This document shows, piece after piece, positions 45,606 to 59,894 of a stretch of 64,000 nt of DNA. The stretch's first letter is position 1; the number at the start of each line of letters is the position of its first letter. Source of the DNA: Acanthochromis polyacanthus. Lineage: Eukaryota > Chordata > Actinopteri > Pomacentridae. The stretch spans positions 23,111,361 through 23,175,360 of the forward strand of contig NC_067120.1 of assembly GCF_021347895.1 (NCBI RefSeq), read 5' to 3'. Made by a program: the position numbers and the translations under genes. The notes beneath the pieces were generated by a model that worked only from the letters and a program-made list of their open reading frames with translations, made no database searches and had not been told where the DNA came from.

Positions 45606-46469
45606 TATACTGACTTGAGATGAGCGGTGGCTTTTACCTGTGTCCTTCATCCAGTGAGTCATCCTATGAAGAGTCAGGGAGAAGGCAACAGTCAGACCCA
45701 CCACAATAAGCTTTAAAACCACTGTTTAGAAAACCAGGGATAACATCACAGTGGGTTCATCAATCTTTATACACACTCTGTGTCTAAAACACATGAAGTG
45801 GCACTATCTGAAGACATCTGGAGGAGTGATCCATGAGAGAGAGTGACGGTGGTTAGCAGAGCATGGCACATTCTCCATCATGGCTAACTGACTGCAACCC
45901 ATGACCCTCATCCCACCAAAAAAAAAAAAAAAAAAAAATACAACAAACCAGATACTTACTGTCCAACAGAAAAGATTGATTGACTTGGTCAATCTTGTTA
46001 ACTCTTGCTTTATTCAAACTTCTTTCTGTTTTTTTGTTTTTTTTTTGGTCATAGTCTTTTCGGTATTGTAGTCTTGGTTTGTGTAGCAGTGCAAGAAGCT
46101 GTAGCTTTAGGTGGAACTGAGAAATGTGCCATTCTTGTGCCCCCTTTGCTCTATGCAGTAGAGTGTATGCATGAATGCAGGTAAATAGTTATGCAGACAG
46201 ATTTGCCATCCTGTCGCTTCATGCAAATTATATGCGGCAATCAAACCGGCTTCTTCCAAGTCTGTGACTGCTACAGATAGCAGATCTTTTTTTTCCTTTA
46301 TCAGAGCATGTTATTTATTGATTGTGAAAAGTATGTAAAGAGATTTAAAACAAATATTTTTTTAGTTGGCTTGATCCTAATCCAGGCATGGTAAAGACAA
46401 ACACAATGTGATTAAGATAATACCACAAACATTCACAATTATAATCTTTGGTTTATTTGCTGAACACAC
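45606..46469. other. Unassigned sequence with poly(A) run
   Basis: A poly(A) run of about 21 bases lies at 45918-45938; no gene recognised. Confidence 0.4.
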
Positions 46470-47280
46470 CCAGTAACCTTTCACAATGCTCCAGGAAAAA
46501 GGAAGTTAACCTTTCCATTTCATAGCAAACCTCTGTTTGCAGCAATAAGCTCAGTCATTACCATTGAACCTGCACAACACTCGGGAATTTAAAAAAAAAA
46601 TCTTTTCTAGCTCACAGCTCTGCTGAAGTGCAGCCATACTCAGGATGCCTGGTGTGAACTGCCCTCTTGAGGTTGCTCCACTTCATCTCTGCTTGGTTAA
46701 GGTCTTTCAAGGCCATTCTGTAATTTGAAATTTAGGGTCATTGTCCTGCTGCATCACCCAACTTCTACCGAGCATGATCTGGACAGCCACTCTGACTTAT
46801 GTGAGGTACCTTCATGAACTTGGGCATTCAGTTTACCTTTACTGATGACATGCTGTCTATACCCAAAAGCTGCTAAGCAGCCCAAAAAATTATGATTCCA
46901 TCTCCACCATTCTTCACTTCTTGGATGTTTTTATGCTGGTAAACAGCTTTGTTACGCCCCGTTTAGTGCTGCCTGTTTTGGAGGAATCTTTGCATTCTGT
47001 ACTTTGCCTTTGCAGTCATCTTAGCTGGGATCAATGTCTCTGCTCTTTGACATTACTTAGTAGTAATTTCTGAATTGACAAAATAATGTTGCAGGGGGAC
47101 TTAAAGTCCTCCTGTGATATATTTCAAGTCAGTAGATGCTTTCTGCACATCAAACACATCTCCAACCTTGTTACACTGACTGGACTCCAGGTTTCCTAAC
47201 TCCTGATTGCAGTTTTCTTCATGTCTTCAGCTTACAGGTTCACCCACACTGTTTAAGGGACGTTTTCACAATAGAGAAGA
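46470..47280 (-). pseudogene. Tc1-like transposase remnant
   Basis: On the minus strand, near 46880-46920 one frame reads Val-Lys-Asn-Gly-Gly-Asp-Gly-Ile-Ile-Ile-Phe-Trp-Ala-Ala, corresponding to the Tc1 KHGGGS-[IV]-M-[FV]-W-G-C motif. Near 46740-46790 another frame gives Ser-Trp-Val-Met-Gln-Gln-Asp-Asn-Asp-Pro-Lys, the second catalytic block (QQDNDPKH). Both blocks are recognisable and in order, but frames shift and stops intervene. Ends were not located. Confidence 0.75.
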
Positions 47281-50037
47281 CTAGTACATCATGCACTTGA
47301 TATAATTACGATAGATATTGTGTGTTTATACAGTAATTGTTACTTAAGTGAAGCTCTGATCATATTTTAAGATGAATTAAATAAATACAGTGAAATTTAA
47401 TAAATGTTTAAATCAAGTTTAAAATATAATATACAGGTTAAAACAGTTAATTGTCAAATGTGAACAGAAATTTATTATAAAGATGAATAAGCTTCCCTCA
47501 AGTTAGTTTCTTAATGATCTTGTTTTTATTAAATTTCATTTTTACCACTGCTTCTAAGATAGTTACCAGTGTCTTTAGAGATACTTTGTCACATTTATGT
47601 ACTGTATGTCTTATGTTTCCCCCTCTTCTGCCCCAGACTCATCCTGTCTTTGTCCCTCCTGTGTGTTTTGAACTTTCCTAGATCCGGTCATTGCTCCTTT
47701 GTAATGTCTTCTAGTTGCTCTCAGTGAGTTTTTCTTCTTTAGAGATCACTTGCCCATTCACTTGCCTTCGCTTCCTCCACTTGTCAAGATTCCCAATGGT
47801 AACATACTACTTGTCACTGTCCAGCTATTTTTGCCTGGTTCCTAAAACCTGCCAGATGCAGGCCCCTGTTCTCATTTGTCAATTTTGTACATCCTTGATT
47901 CTCTTCCTCACCTTCTCTTCTTGACTCTTAGACCCTCTGTGACATAAGCAGATATTTGTTTTTCCTTAACCTCGCGTGTTTCCTATCTTCCCTCATTCAC
48001 GTCTCTTCCTCGCACCTTACTCCTCTCAGTGAAGATGTGAGAGAAAGAGATGCAACACTGGAGGAGCAAAAGCTGCCAAATGAGAGACCCTACGCCTTAT
48101 AGCATCAGTCTTAAGTGGCACCAATTACTTCTGATGTGCTGCACAGCTGTTACCTTGTGTTTATATGTCACGCAACTTGATTTGAGATTCTCTTCCAAAG
48201 GCTCCTGTCTCCTCGAGGTGCATTTAAATAGTTGTGAGATCCTCCATTGGCATAGGGGTAGTCTTTTGCAGAAAATTTGGATCATACAATAAGACAGGTC
48301 TGCTTGATTCTTTCATTGAATAACTATAAAGATCTACAAAGAATGTGGCTGCAACACTGGCTGTCTAACTGAGATGTTCTTGCTTGTACTTGCTTGAAAT
48401 AGCAAGGACAGGCAAAAAAACTGAAAAAGGCATGGTTTTGGTTATGTAGTGTCCACAAGTGGACCAAGTGAAAATTACTCATTTGGTGTAGCTAAAGCTG
48501 AGCAAGATCTTGAGAAGAAAACAGCTGACGGCCTGTATTCTGCTGTATGCAGGTCACCTGAAATATTGGTTGGCAATTACAATATAAGCAGTGGTTCTCC
48601 CTGTAAACATCCACATTTTGAGACCAATTGGTGTGGATTGCTAAAAATAAAGTACATACAGTGGCATTGTGGAATCACTGAAGTTTGCTGAATTGCTGCA
48701 AGAGTCACACATGGCTAGCAAATCATCTGGGGTTTTAATGAGTTCAATGAGCTCTCTTTTCTTTTGTCAAGGAATTTTTGGCTCTACACAGCAAACTGTT
48801 TCTCCAAAACAAGTTCCTCTCGTGAGTATTTGAAGAGACTGTTTTACACAGTCAAGTCAAGTCTAGTCAAGGAAGACAAAATTGGAGTTATGACAACGTG
48901 CATTTGGCAAATGTGACACCCTTGCTTCGGTGCTTAAAAGCAGTATCCATTAAATATGGTGTGTGAAACAGCTGCATCATATGTCCGGTGTTTTGTTAGA
49001 GCCCACAGCTCTATTTTAGATTCTTCATCAGATGAGCTGAACCGTTTTAATGGCAACTTGTGGTTTTACTTTAATTCAGTTCACTTGTCATGATGTGACT
49101 AGAATGCACAGATGTCAAAGATTTTTATTCTTAAACACACACATGCACACGAATTCTGAATCCAGAAGTTGCACTCACGTTTGTTGAACCCTACTCCTGC
49201 CACGGTAATAAAAAATAGACTAAATAAAATAAAACTGAAGTAAATAATACACTACTTCTGTGCATCACAAGTAATTTATCTGCCTTGTGTGATAAAAATT
49301 GACTTCCCTATAGGTTACACCTGCATCCTTGCTCCAGCAAGCCTCTTCTGTCCTCACTCCTCTCCTCACAGGATGCATTTTAGGAACCGAGACATCCTCC
49401 AAGATGGCATACTGAGTTTGATTTCCAGATAGGATGACAGAGGACAGAGAAGATGAAAATTTAAAAATGAGTAGAGCCAATGGTTTCTGTTGTCCTGATT
49501 TGTTGCAGATGCTACTTGTTAAACTGAGATATAGAAGGGACTGAGCAACATCTAGCTGCTGAGATGAGTACAGATGTTGTGAATTAACCAGCTTTGTTCT
49601 CACTTTGACAGCCTTTGCACAAAGACAAACAATGGTCTCTTCTGGTGATTATATGTGCATGTGAAGGGCATCCTGAGGAGGCCCCTTCTCAGTTCATAAG
49701 TGAGTGATCACGTAGAATCCATGCAGTCTATATGAGGTTATCCTGTCTGGATATGGGGAAAAGTGCAAATGTATGAAGAAGTCTGTGTTATCTAACTATC
49801 AAGTGTAAATGTGAAGTCCACCACACAGTGTGATTACTTTCTAAAAAAAATAAAAAATAAGTCACCCACCTTGCCTCTCCTAACCACAGAAGAGACTCTG
49901 GATGTAGTATGGTATCAAGTCATTCGGCTAAAAAAAAAATAAAGAAAATTAACCTAAAGGTGGGTATTGGTAAACCAAATTGCCCATTGAAATGAAAGAG
50001 CCCCTTGTCACTCACAACTCTTCACATACATGCTATC
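47281..50037. other. Unassigned sequence
   Basis: 2.7 kb without recognisable gene or transposon. Frames up to 112 codons (49265-49603, minus) lack family features. The pyrimidine-rich stretch 47620-48030 is notable only for composition. Confidence 0.4.
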
Positions 50038-50039
50038 TA

Positions 50040-51674
<1,635 letters not shown>

Positions 51675-51834
51675 TATAGAATATGAATATACTGGATTTC
51701 CTTTAGCAAGCATTTTTATCCCCCAGGATACTTCTATAGAAATGCAAAAATACACGAGTGTCACAAGCCATAGTCATGAGTGTGCAGCAAAATATGTTCA
51801 GCTGGTGTTCACACTGTCACAACTATTCAAACAA
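51675..51834. other. Short spacer
   Basis: Begins with the right TA duplication of the Tc1 element; otherwise unassigned. Confidence 0.4.
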
Positions 51835-52371
51835 TAAAAGCACTCAAATAGCTCAATGCTCTGCCAAGGCTGCTCAGTCATTGTATCATTTCCAATGGGT
51901 GAAATCTTTAATAAAAAATGACCTTGCTGTGAGCACAGGCATGTGTTATGCTTGTGTACGTCATGTACGGATACCGAATAGTGTGGCCTAAATATGTAGT
52001 GTGCGAAGACAACTCCACAATTTAAATAGTTGTTCCTTGTCTCATTTCCAACTGATAAATCCCAATAAGTCTGCAGTGGTGGATTTGTAGTGGGATCAAA
52101 ATTATGTGATATTCACTTGTAGTCATAGTTACAGTGACATCTCATAATACAGAAATCTTTAATGAATCCATGGATCCAGACTATAAGCCGCACCACTGCC
52201 AAAATCAAATCATTTGGTCCTTGTGTCATTTCTGACCTTCACTGAAAATTCCGTCTAAATCTGTTAGTCCGTTTTTGAATAATGCTGCTAACAGACAAAC
52301 AAACAGGCAAACAGATGGACAAATGTACGCTGATCGTCACATAACTCCGCCGCATTCTTTGGCGGAGTACT
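51835..52371. repeat. Interspersed repeat, copy 2 (partner at 26328-26914)
   Basis: Shares with copy 1 the ordered blocks GTGTACGTCATGTACGGATA, GTTACAGTGAC, CAGACTATAAG and TTGGTCCTTGTGTCATTTCT. It begins near TGCTCTGCCAAGGCTG and ends TTTGGCGGAGTACTAA. Differences by small indels are spread along the length, so both copies are old. No coding frame conserved. Confidence 0.75.
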
Positions 52372-52925
52372 AACAAGAAGCTAGTCTTGTCAGTTGAGGT
52401 TAATAGTGTGAAATTCAGTATTTTTACCAAAATAATGATCTTTTCCTAATCTTAACCATGTAGTTTTGTTGCTTTAACCTAACCGTACACTTGTTGGAAT
52501 GAAATTTAGGCCACAAAATAAAACAAAAGTAAAAAATAATGGTCTGACAAGGGACACAGACCTAATCTCCTGGATGAAAGTCCTGTGATGTACACTCCAC
52601 TAGTAATCCTACTCTGTGGGGTTCTTTTAAATTGAAAAAAGACTTTCATACATCAGTGTCAAATGTTGACATAAGTAGCACCAATGAAGGACACCTTGTG
52701 TGCATGTAACTGGCACATTTAGGCAGTCACTGTCCGACTACTAGTGAATTAACACATTAGCTTCATAAAAAGCTGAAGCATTACACCTTGAACTTTCCTG
52801 TCTACTGCTACAGAGTGCTCCTTTTCCCCTGGTCAAGGTATGTAAGATACTCACTGTTTAATCATCAAATTGTTTATCTGTGTGTAGATTCTCAGTCATC
52901 CAGGTCATTGTAATCCTTAGCAATT
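52372..52925. other. Unassigned sequence
   Basis: Nothing recognised. Confidence 0.4.
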
Positions 52926-53078
52926 CAGTAAAAGGCATCTGGACTTCTCTTTTTGGTTCTTTGTTGGATGTTTCACTTCATCCAAAATGCTTCTTCAGCT
53001 ATAAAAAAAATCACTAAAGAAGCCTCATGGACGAGAGCTTCAAGAACCAAAAATAGAAGTCCATTTACTTTTACTGAG
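52926..53078. repeat. Foldback (inverted) repeat
   Basis: The left arm at 52926-52961 (AGTAAAAGG..TGGACTTCT.TTTTTGGTTCTT) pairs with the right arm at 53042-53075 (AAGAACCAAAAATAGAAGTCCA..TTTACTTTT). The loop holds a weaker palindrome around GCTTCTTCAG and AAGAAGCCTC. It resembles palindromic elements I associate with fish genomes. Confidence 0.55.
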
Positions 53079-54601
53079 GCTCTTGTGAATTTCAGTCTTT
53101 CAGACTGATATCCTTGATTGTGTCACACAGCTACCTGGTGTGAATTTCCATGTTTTCTAGTGAATGAACAGGGGGAAGCCTAGGTATCTTCTGCTTTTTG
53201 TGTCTTGCTTACTGGTTGATTTCATTCTTCCACTATGATGGTACATTAATGCATGTTTGTGTCAATGCAGAGCAAAGCCTGCATTGCTGCTTTGCCCTCT
53301 TTTAGACGCACTTTTTATGGTTTTAGATTTGATTTATGGTTGAACTGCTTCAACTTTGTGATTTTAGTTTATTCTATTTAGTGCTTAATTGTAATGGTAT
53401 GGTCTTATTTGAGAGGATTATGAAACAGGTGATACTGGCCTAAATAGCAGAATTTCCCTACAGAGCTGTATGAGGGTAAGTATAAAATGTTTTTTATTCT
53501 TTCACTTTTGTATCTCTGTTGTGAAGTGTGCTGTCTGTATATTTTATTATTGTGCTTTTTTGCAGTGTGTGCAATTGCCTCCCTGTTATAGAATTGGCAA
53601 TGGTTCCTCTTTGGGGAAATTAATAGCATCTCCATTTTAAGACTAATTTTAGGTAACTTGTATGTTAGCCTAAGTGACCTTTTACTGATTTAAAAATAAG
53701 TTATGATTCACTCTTTTGAAGATTATTGTCTCTGATGGCACTTGTGTCTTCCTTGTGTGAGGGGGAGTCCTTTGGTTTGGAGAAACCCGAAGTCAAAACT
53801 CGAGTTTGATTTAAAACAGGTGACTGCATTATTTGAGTGATCGTCTGAAGGTAACATTGTCTGTACTTTATTTATGGCAACGTTAAGCTTGGTTGCCTTC
53901 TGTCCCTGTTGCGCACGTCTTTAAGAAACAAGTGACTTTAACAAAACAGAAGTATTTGACACGCTGGGAATGACACTGTGGTAGTAAAGAGAAGATGAAC
54001 GGTTGTGAAGGGCCTGTGGATTGGGCTATACGGTGTATGTTAAAACTCTTTATCAGTAGAGCTATGATGACACCTGAAAAAGCTCATATTTCTTAATAAC
54101 GGCACTGGGATGCAGTTAAAAAAAAGAAATCTGACCTATGCGCTTTTATTATTTACTGAGATGCACCATTCCTGAAAGCCAAGAGCTCAACTTTTGAACT
54201 TAAATTACAAGTTATGTTTTGTGGCTGAAATGAATTCAGAACAAAACAAACAAACACAAAAAAAGAACACAAAAAACAAACAACATAAAAAAAAATGAAT
54301 ATCCAGCTGCAGGTTCCAGTTTCCAAAAAATCTGTTTTATCGGGTTGGCTGTTTGAACAGATAGAGGAGAATGATGGCAATAGTAAAAGATGTTTTTGAC
54401 ATATTTGCAAATATCATGTCTGTTCTTCCATCTCCAGATGTTGTCCTGGCACTGCTGCAGTTATTATCTAACAAGTAAGATAACAAAACAGCTTTTATTG
54501 GACCATATTTCTTTTCTAGATCACCCACCTTTAAAATGATTGATGTTCCTGCTCTACCATACTTTCGTCTCCTTGTAAACCAGATATGCTTTCCACAGGT
54601 G
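53079..54601. other. Unassigned sequence
   Basis: No gene recognised in this segment; AT-rich with A-rich runs near 54120 and 54240-54295. Confidence 0.4.
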
Positions 54602-55162
54602 TCATATTTGGTCTTTGTTTGTTTTGCCACTTTTGTATTTGCCTGCCTTTAACCAGTGTCTTGTTAAATCTATGGATTTAGGCTGTGTACTCCTCTCACC
54701 ATTAGTCAGGTCTTCTCTGTTCGAAGCTTGTGTATCCTGCATCCCTTCTTGTGTCCTTGCTTTCCCCTCTTTGTTTACCGAGTTAGATTTTTTCTTGTTC
54801 TTTGTTATTTTTTTTCTTATTTTTCTTACCCTGAACTTTTCACCGGTTTGCACCTGCACTGATTCGCCCTTGTTTTCCTGTCTGCCCCCATTAGTTAGAG
54901 TCTTAAAAGTGCCTTGCCCAAACATGCAGTGTAACAAAAGATGAATGTACAAACTTGTGGTGTCAGTCACTGATTTGTTTCGGAGCCAGTCTGAAGCCCA
55001 GACTTGTCGCTTTCGATCAATCCAGTACTGGGTGCTGTTTCTGACACTCTGGAAACATCCGGAAACCAACAGAAATTTAATGAAGTGTGATTGTTCATCA
55101 TTTCCATATATTAAACTTACTAAAACATGGTGTGGTTGCATCCTGTACGTCTTTGTCAACAT
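54602..55162 (-). other. Unrecognised open frame of 186 codons
   Basis: This is the longest non-transposon frame in the window. Its first third is mixed in composition, the middle (about residues 107-140) is Lys/Arg-rich (Lys-Ile-Arg-Lys-Lys-Ile-Thr-Lys-Asn-Lys-Lys-Lys), and the rest is polar. No domain, signal peptide or membrane segment is evident. The antisense strand is also open over 54615-55322 with one stop, so the length may reflect composition rather than selection. I do not recognise it. Confidence 0.2.
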
Positions 55163-55322
55163 GGAACAATGTGTCTGGAGAAAAATGGTTTATTCTTTAA
55201 ACTCTAGAAACCAAAAGACAAAGCTCAGGAAGCACCTATCCATCATGGCTGTCAATCAGAGGCCAAAGAAGAAGTTCAGAGAAATCAATAATTTTCATAA
55301 TGACCAACAGCAAAACTTTTAG

Positions 55323-57230
55323 AGGGCCCGGAATTTAGCAGTTGAGACCAAAATGATTTTATGAAAACGTGTTTTAACTTTTTAAATATTTTTTTTTTCT
55401 GGAGACAAGTAGATTCTTTTTAAATGCAGCTCAACTGGTCAAGCGGGAAAAGCATTAGCTGTATTCCTGTTCTTATCAAAAGGAGAGAACTGCCTTCTGT
55501 TTGTAAAGAAGTGGGAAAATGTCTCTTCTTTTATTGCATTTTGGATCTGATTTGTTTAGGTTCAGAGTTACAGTCCAAACACTCATTTGGCAGACCACAA
55601 AATCTCGTTCCTTTTGTATGCACTCATTGCTGATTGACTTGATGTTTACGGCATCTGAGAAATCCTTTCGAACACAGCTGAATATGGGCATCAGACCTAA
55701 TGTGATTTGTCTGAGAACATTGTTCTCAGACTGAATTTCCATGTAACAGGAACATCTTGATATCAGATGTCAGAATGGTCAAACCACATGCCCAACATAC
55801 TAACATACTTACTTCCTGCAACAAAAGCTGTCTCTGTAACAAACACCACTACAAATCACTTGGTATTTGGGGTGTACTGAATCCCTACTTCTTCCTGTTT
55901 GGCAGAAATCTGCAAAACGCATAGGATGATAGTATACATGCGATGCCGACAAATGAGATCGATATGTATTTACTTTCTCATTTTCTTTGTAGTTTACTGA
56001 TTATTGGCAGTGCTCAGTGTAGTGGCAGACCACATGAATCTGCAGCTGCATCTATTTGTTTAAAACTGAGCTTTAGCAACTCTGGATCTTCTCAAGACCT
56101 AAAAACATTCATATTGTACAGTGATAATGTCCCGCAACACATTTGGAAGGCTAATTTAATTAAAAGTTGCAACACATATCCTTTGGATACTCAGTGAAAT
56201 AAAACATTTAAACAATTCAAAGTTATTATTCTGTGACCCTGGTATCTTGGTATAGGCCTGGGTCAACAGGTATTATTGAGCAGTTATATATCATATCCCA
56301 TCTTGTAAAACCAGACGTAAAAGTTTGCTTAGCTAAAAAATCGATATATATAACTTGAACTGTAAGTAACAAGTACAAAGAAGCAATGCCATTGGCCACC
56401 GAGTCTTGCAGGTTGTTTCGCACCATGGATATGCTTCATTGAGACAGTGACCTTTAGTGACCGTAATTATTACATTTGAAGCAAAGAAGAGAATGATGTA
56501 ACATGGCTGTGGAGTGACAAAGTCTGCACAAGGAAGAAGTTGGAGCAGAGACATGGGTGGACAAAGCAAATGTTAGATCTTTAGTTTTCCTAAAGTTGTT
56601 TTTCCGCCTAAACCTAACCACAGGCAAATAAATTAATAAGTAAATAAATAGCAGAGGTATTTTACTTTCCTGTTGGTCATCTCCAGAGAGCAGTGACCTC
56701 GAGTATATGGTCCTTCAGGGTGGAGGATTTGATGAAAATAAGATATTTAAGTTGTATTTACCTTCCTGCAGTGATTGACATTTATTTAGAACAACTGATG
56801 ACAGCAGTACTGAATCATTTCTTTGATTTTTTTATGGTCGTGATAGTAAGCAAGATCAAATAGAGCAACACTCCGGTGTAATGATAAAAAACTATCAATA
56901 TACTATTACCCAACTGATATCATGACTAACTCAAAGCAACTTACAGTTTGCCTTACATTTTACTTAAACTTTAACCTTTCCAACCAGTTGAGCGGAGGGA
57001 TTACCATTGAAGCAACTGTGGGCTTGTTGGTGGGTTATGTGTTGCTGTGGCTAATTCCCTGAGGTCATGAACTGTTCAGTTGAGCTCTATTTAAATGCAC
57101 AGGACATACAGGTTAACTTCAACCCTTTTCTATAGGTTTTAGGCATTTAAAGTCTGAGCTGGATTTGCTTAAAGACAGATCTGTTCTGTCTGGCAAGAAT
57201 AATCCTTTCTTTCCAAAAACATTTAGCCTT
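55323..57230. other. Unassigned sequence
   Basis: No gene or repeat recognised. It ends at the first part of an L1 target duplication (57234-57243). Confidence 0.4.
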
Positions 57231-57243
57231 AACTTCAAAGCTA

Positions 57244-58802
57244 CAGTGCCTTGTGAAAGTATTCGGCCCCCTTGAACTTTTCAACCTTTCGCCACATTTC
57301 AGGCTTCAAACATAAAGATATAAAATTTTAATTTTTTGTCAAGAATCAACAACAAAAAGTGGGGTGTGCAATATTATTCGGCCCCTTTACTTTCAGTGCT
57401 GCAAACTCACTCCAGAAGTTCAGTGAGGATCTCTGAATGATCCAATGTTGTCCTAAATGACTGATGATGATAAATAGAATCCACCTGTGTGTAATCAAGT
57501 CTCCGTATAAATGCACCTGCTCTGTGATAGTCTCAGGGTTCTGTTTAAAGTGCAGAGAGCATCATGAAGACCAAGGAACACACCAGGCAGGTCCCAGATA
57601 CTGTTGTGGAGAAGTTTAAAGCCGGATTTGGATACAAAAAGATTTCCCAAGCTTTAAACATTTCAAGGAGCACTGTGCAAGCAATCATATTGAAATGGAA
57701 GGAGTATCAGACCACTGCAAATCTACCAAGACCCGGCCGTCCCTCTAAAGTTTCACCTCCAACAAGGAGAAGACTGATCAGAGATGCAGCCAAGAGGCCC
57801 ATGATCACTCTGGATGAACTGCAGAGATCTACAGCTGAGGTGGGAGAGTCTGTCCATAGGACAACAATCTGTCGTACACTGCACAAATCTGGCCTTTATG
57901 GAAGAGTGGCAAGAAGAAAGCCATTTCTCAAAGACATCCATAAAAAGTCTCGTTTGAAGTTTGCCACAAGCCACCTGGGAGACACACCAAACATGTGGAA
58001 GAAGGTGCTCTGGTCAGATGAAACCAAAATCGAACTTTGTGGCCACAATGCAAAACGATATGTTTGGCGTAAAAGCAACACAGCTCATCACCCTGAACAC
58101 ACCATCCCCACTGTCAAACATGGTGGTGGCAGCCTCATGGTTTGGGCCTGCTTTTCTTCAGCAGGGACAGGGAAGATGGTTAAAATTGATGGGAAGATGA
58201 ATGGAGCCAAATACAGGACCATTCTGGAAGAAAACCTGTTGGAGTCTGCAAAAGACCTGAGACTGGGATGGAGATTTATCTTCCAACAGGAAAATGATCC
58301 AAAACATAAAGCCAAATCTACAATGGAATGGTTCACAAATAAACGTATCCAGGTGTTAGAATGGCCAAGTCAAAGTCCAGACCTGAATCCAATCGAGAAT
58401 CTGTGGGCAGAGCTGAAGACTGCTGTTCACAAACGCTCTCCATCCAACCTCACTGAGCTCCAGCTGTTTTGCAAGGAAGAATGGGCAAGAATTTCAGTCT
58501 CTGGATGTGCAAAACTGATAGAGACATACCCCATGTGACTTGCAGCTGTAATTGCAGCAAAAGGTGGTGCTACAAAGTATTAATGCAAGGGGGCCGAATA
58601 ATATTGCACGCCCCACTTTTCAGGTTTTTATTTGTTAAAAAAGTTTAAAATATCCAATAAATTTCGTTCCACTTCACGATTGTGTCCCAATTGTTGTTGA
58701 TTCTTGACAAAAAATTAAAATTTTATATCTTTATGTTTGAAGCCTGAAATGTGGCGAAAGGTTGAAAAGTTCAAGGGGGCCGAATACTTTCACAAGGCAC
58801 TG
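57244..58802 (+). mobile_element. Tc1-like transposon of the salmonid/teleost type with identical ends
   Basis: TA at 57242-57243 and 58803-58804 flank 1559 bp. The outer inverted repeats (CAGTGCCTTGTGAAAGTATT and so on) are identical over about 110 bp. Inner repeats GCAATATTATTCGGCCCC (57368-57385 and its complement near 58590-58608) complete an IR/DR structure. I know this end sequence from Tc1 elements abundant in salmonids and other teleosts. Its transposase gene is damaged (see the gene entry), so it may have been mobilised by enzyme from another copy. Confidence 0.92.
57564..58538 (+). pseudogene. Tc1-like transposase, disabled (324 codons remaining)
   Basis: The frame shows the paired helix-turn-helix region (about 10-115) with linker Arg-Pro-Gly-Arg-Pro (56-60), first catalytic D152 (Trp-Ser-Asp-Glu-Thr), KHGGGS (185-190) and E278 (Asn-Pro-Ile-Glu). 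Two lesions stand out. Residue 243, the second catalytic position (normally Gln-Gln-Asp-Asn-Asp-Pro), is Glu through codon GAA at 58290-58292. After Glu-Thr-Tyr-Pro the codons ATG TGA replace the usual Lys-Arg, and beyond the stop the same frame continues with the standard family tail through Ala-Thr-Lys-Tyr. The stop removes about 16 residues and probably arose by CGA-to-TGA change. Glu at the second position should abolish cleavage. Confidence 0.92.
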
Positions 58803-58804
58803 TA

Positions 58805-59882
58805 CATTGTGCCTGCGATATTTGACCAAAACTATAAATACTGGACAACTAGGGGAGTTACAGCTTGGTGTGTTCTGGAGAATAATGGGAAGCTGGAAAG
58901 TTTCCATAACCTGAAACAAAATTACAAACTTGGAAAACATGATTTTTTTTTTTTGCTATCTTCAAATGAGAGACTATTGTAAAAAAAGAACTCCAGGTAG
59001 ATTCCTGCACGGAAGAGAGCGATATGGTTTAAATAATGACCAAAGCATACAAAGGCAGCAATGTTAGGACAATCTCAATTCTATATAAAGCTTTAGTAAA
59101 TGCAGACAAACCTACAACCAAAAACGTTAAGACAAAATGAGAAAAAGAATTCAATATAATAATCAGAGATAGATTGGCTGAACATGTGGAAACTTCATCA
59201 CACGACAACTAGCTCTCGGACGTGGAGGGAGTTTGCCTGGAAAAATCTCATTCGATTTTTTATTACACCAAAGCTAAAAAGTAAACAATTACAGATACAT
59301 CAGAAATGCTGGGGAGATTGTGGAGGATTAGATATCGACCATTCACACATTTTCTGGAAATGCCCAAAACTTTCAGAATTTTGGAAAATCATCTATAATG
59401 TCCTGAGAAAAGTATTTGGTTATACAATCCCAATGAAACCTGAATTCTTTTATTTATGCAATTTTAATGATGTTACTGTTCATAACAGTGATGAGTATTT
59501 GATAAAGATAATGTTAATTGCTGCAAAAAAAAAAGTATAACAAGGAAATGGGGACAAAATACCATCCCATCAAAGAAACAATGGATAGCCACAATTGAGG
59601 ACATATTCATCATGGAAAAACTAACCCACCGATTGAGACTACAATAACCACAAATGGACAAAAAATGGAAAAAATGGACATTGTATATACAAAACAATTA
59701 AGACTGTGCAACCCAGACATTTTGTTGGTTTGTTTTTTTTCTTATTTGTTTTTTGGTATTGTTGTATTGTAAAATTTTATAAACATAAGTGTCAAAAAAA
59801 AGTGACTCATTGGAAAAGCAGACAACAAATTGCTAATAAATTCTAATAAAAAGTAGATAAACTCTTAAAAAAAATAAAAAAT
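58805..59882 (+). mobile_element. L1-type LINE, 5'-truncated 3' end with target duplication
   Basis: The element body starts at about 58807 and ends in an A-rich tail (AAAAAAAATAAAAAA) at about 59882. TTCAAAGCTACA follows at 59883-59894; the same 12 bases precede the element, now split as TTCAAAGCTA (57234-57243) and CA (58805-58806) by the Tc1 insertion. This gives a clean 12-bp target-site duplication for target-primed insertion. Confidence 0.85.
58830..59645 (+). pseudogene. L1 ORF2 C-terminal region, frameshifted
   Basis: The first piece (58830-58982) reads Lys-Leu-Glu-Ser-Phe-His-Asn-Leu-Lys-Gln-Asn-Tyr and Asp-Phe-Phe, typical of the region after the L1 RT. The second frame (59184-59540) holds Cys-Trp-Gly-Asp-Cys-Gly ... 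His-Ser-His-Ile-Phe-Trp-Lys-Cys-Pro-Lys, the Cys/His motif (C-x3-C ... H-x4-[CW]) near the C-terminus of L1 ORF2p. It then runs to Ile-Lys-Ile-Met-Leu-Ile-Ala-Ala-Lys-Lys. A homopolymer frameshift at 59525-59535 separates it from a last piece with Met-Glu-Lys-Leu-Thr-His-Arg-Leu-Arg-Leu. The A-runs at 58943-58950 and 59525 explain the frame breaks. Confidence 0.82.
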
Positions 59883-59894
59883 TTCAAAGCTACA

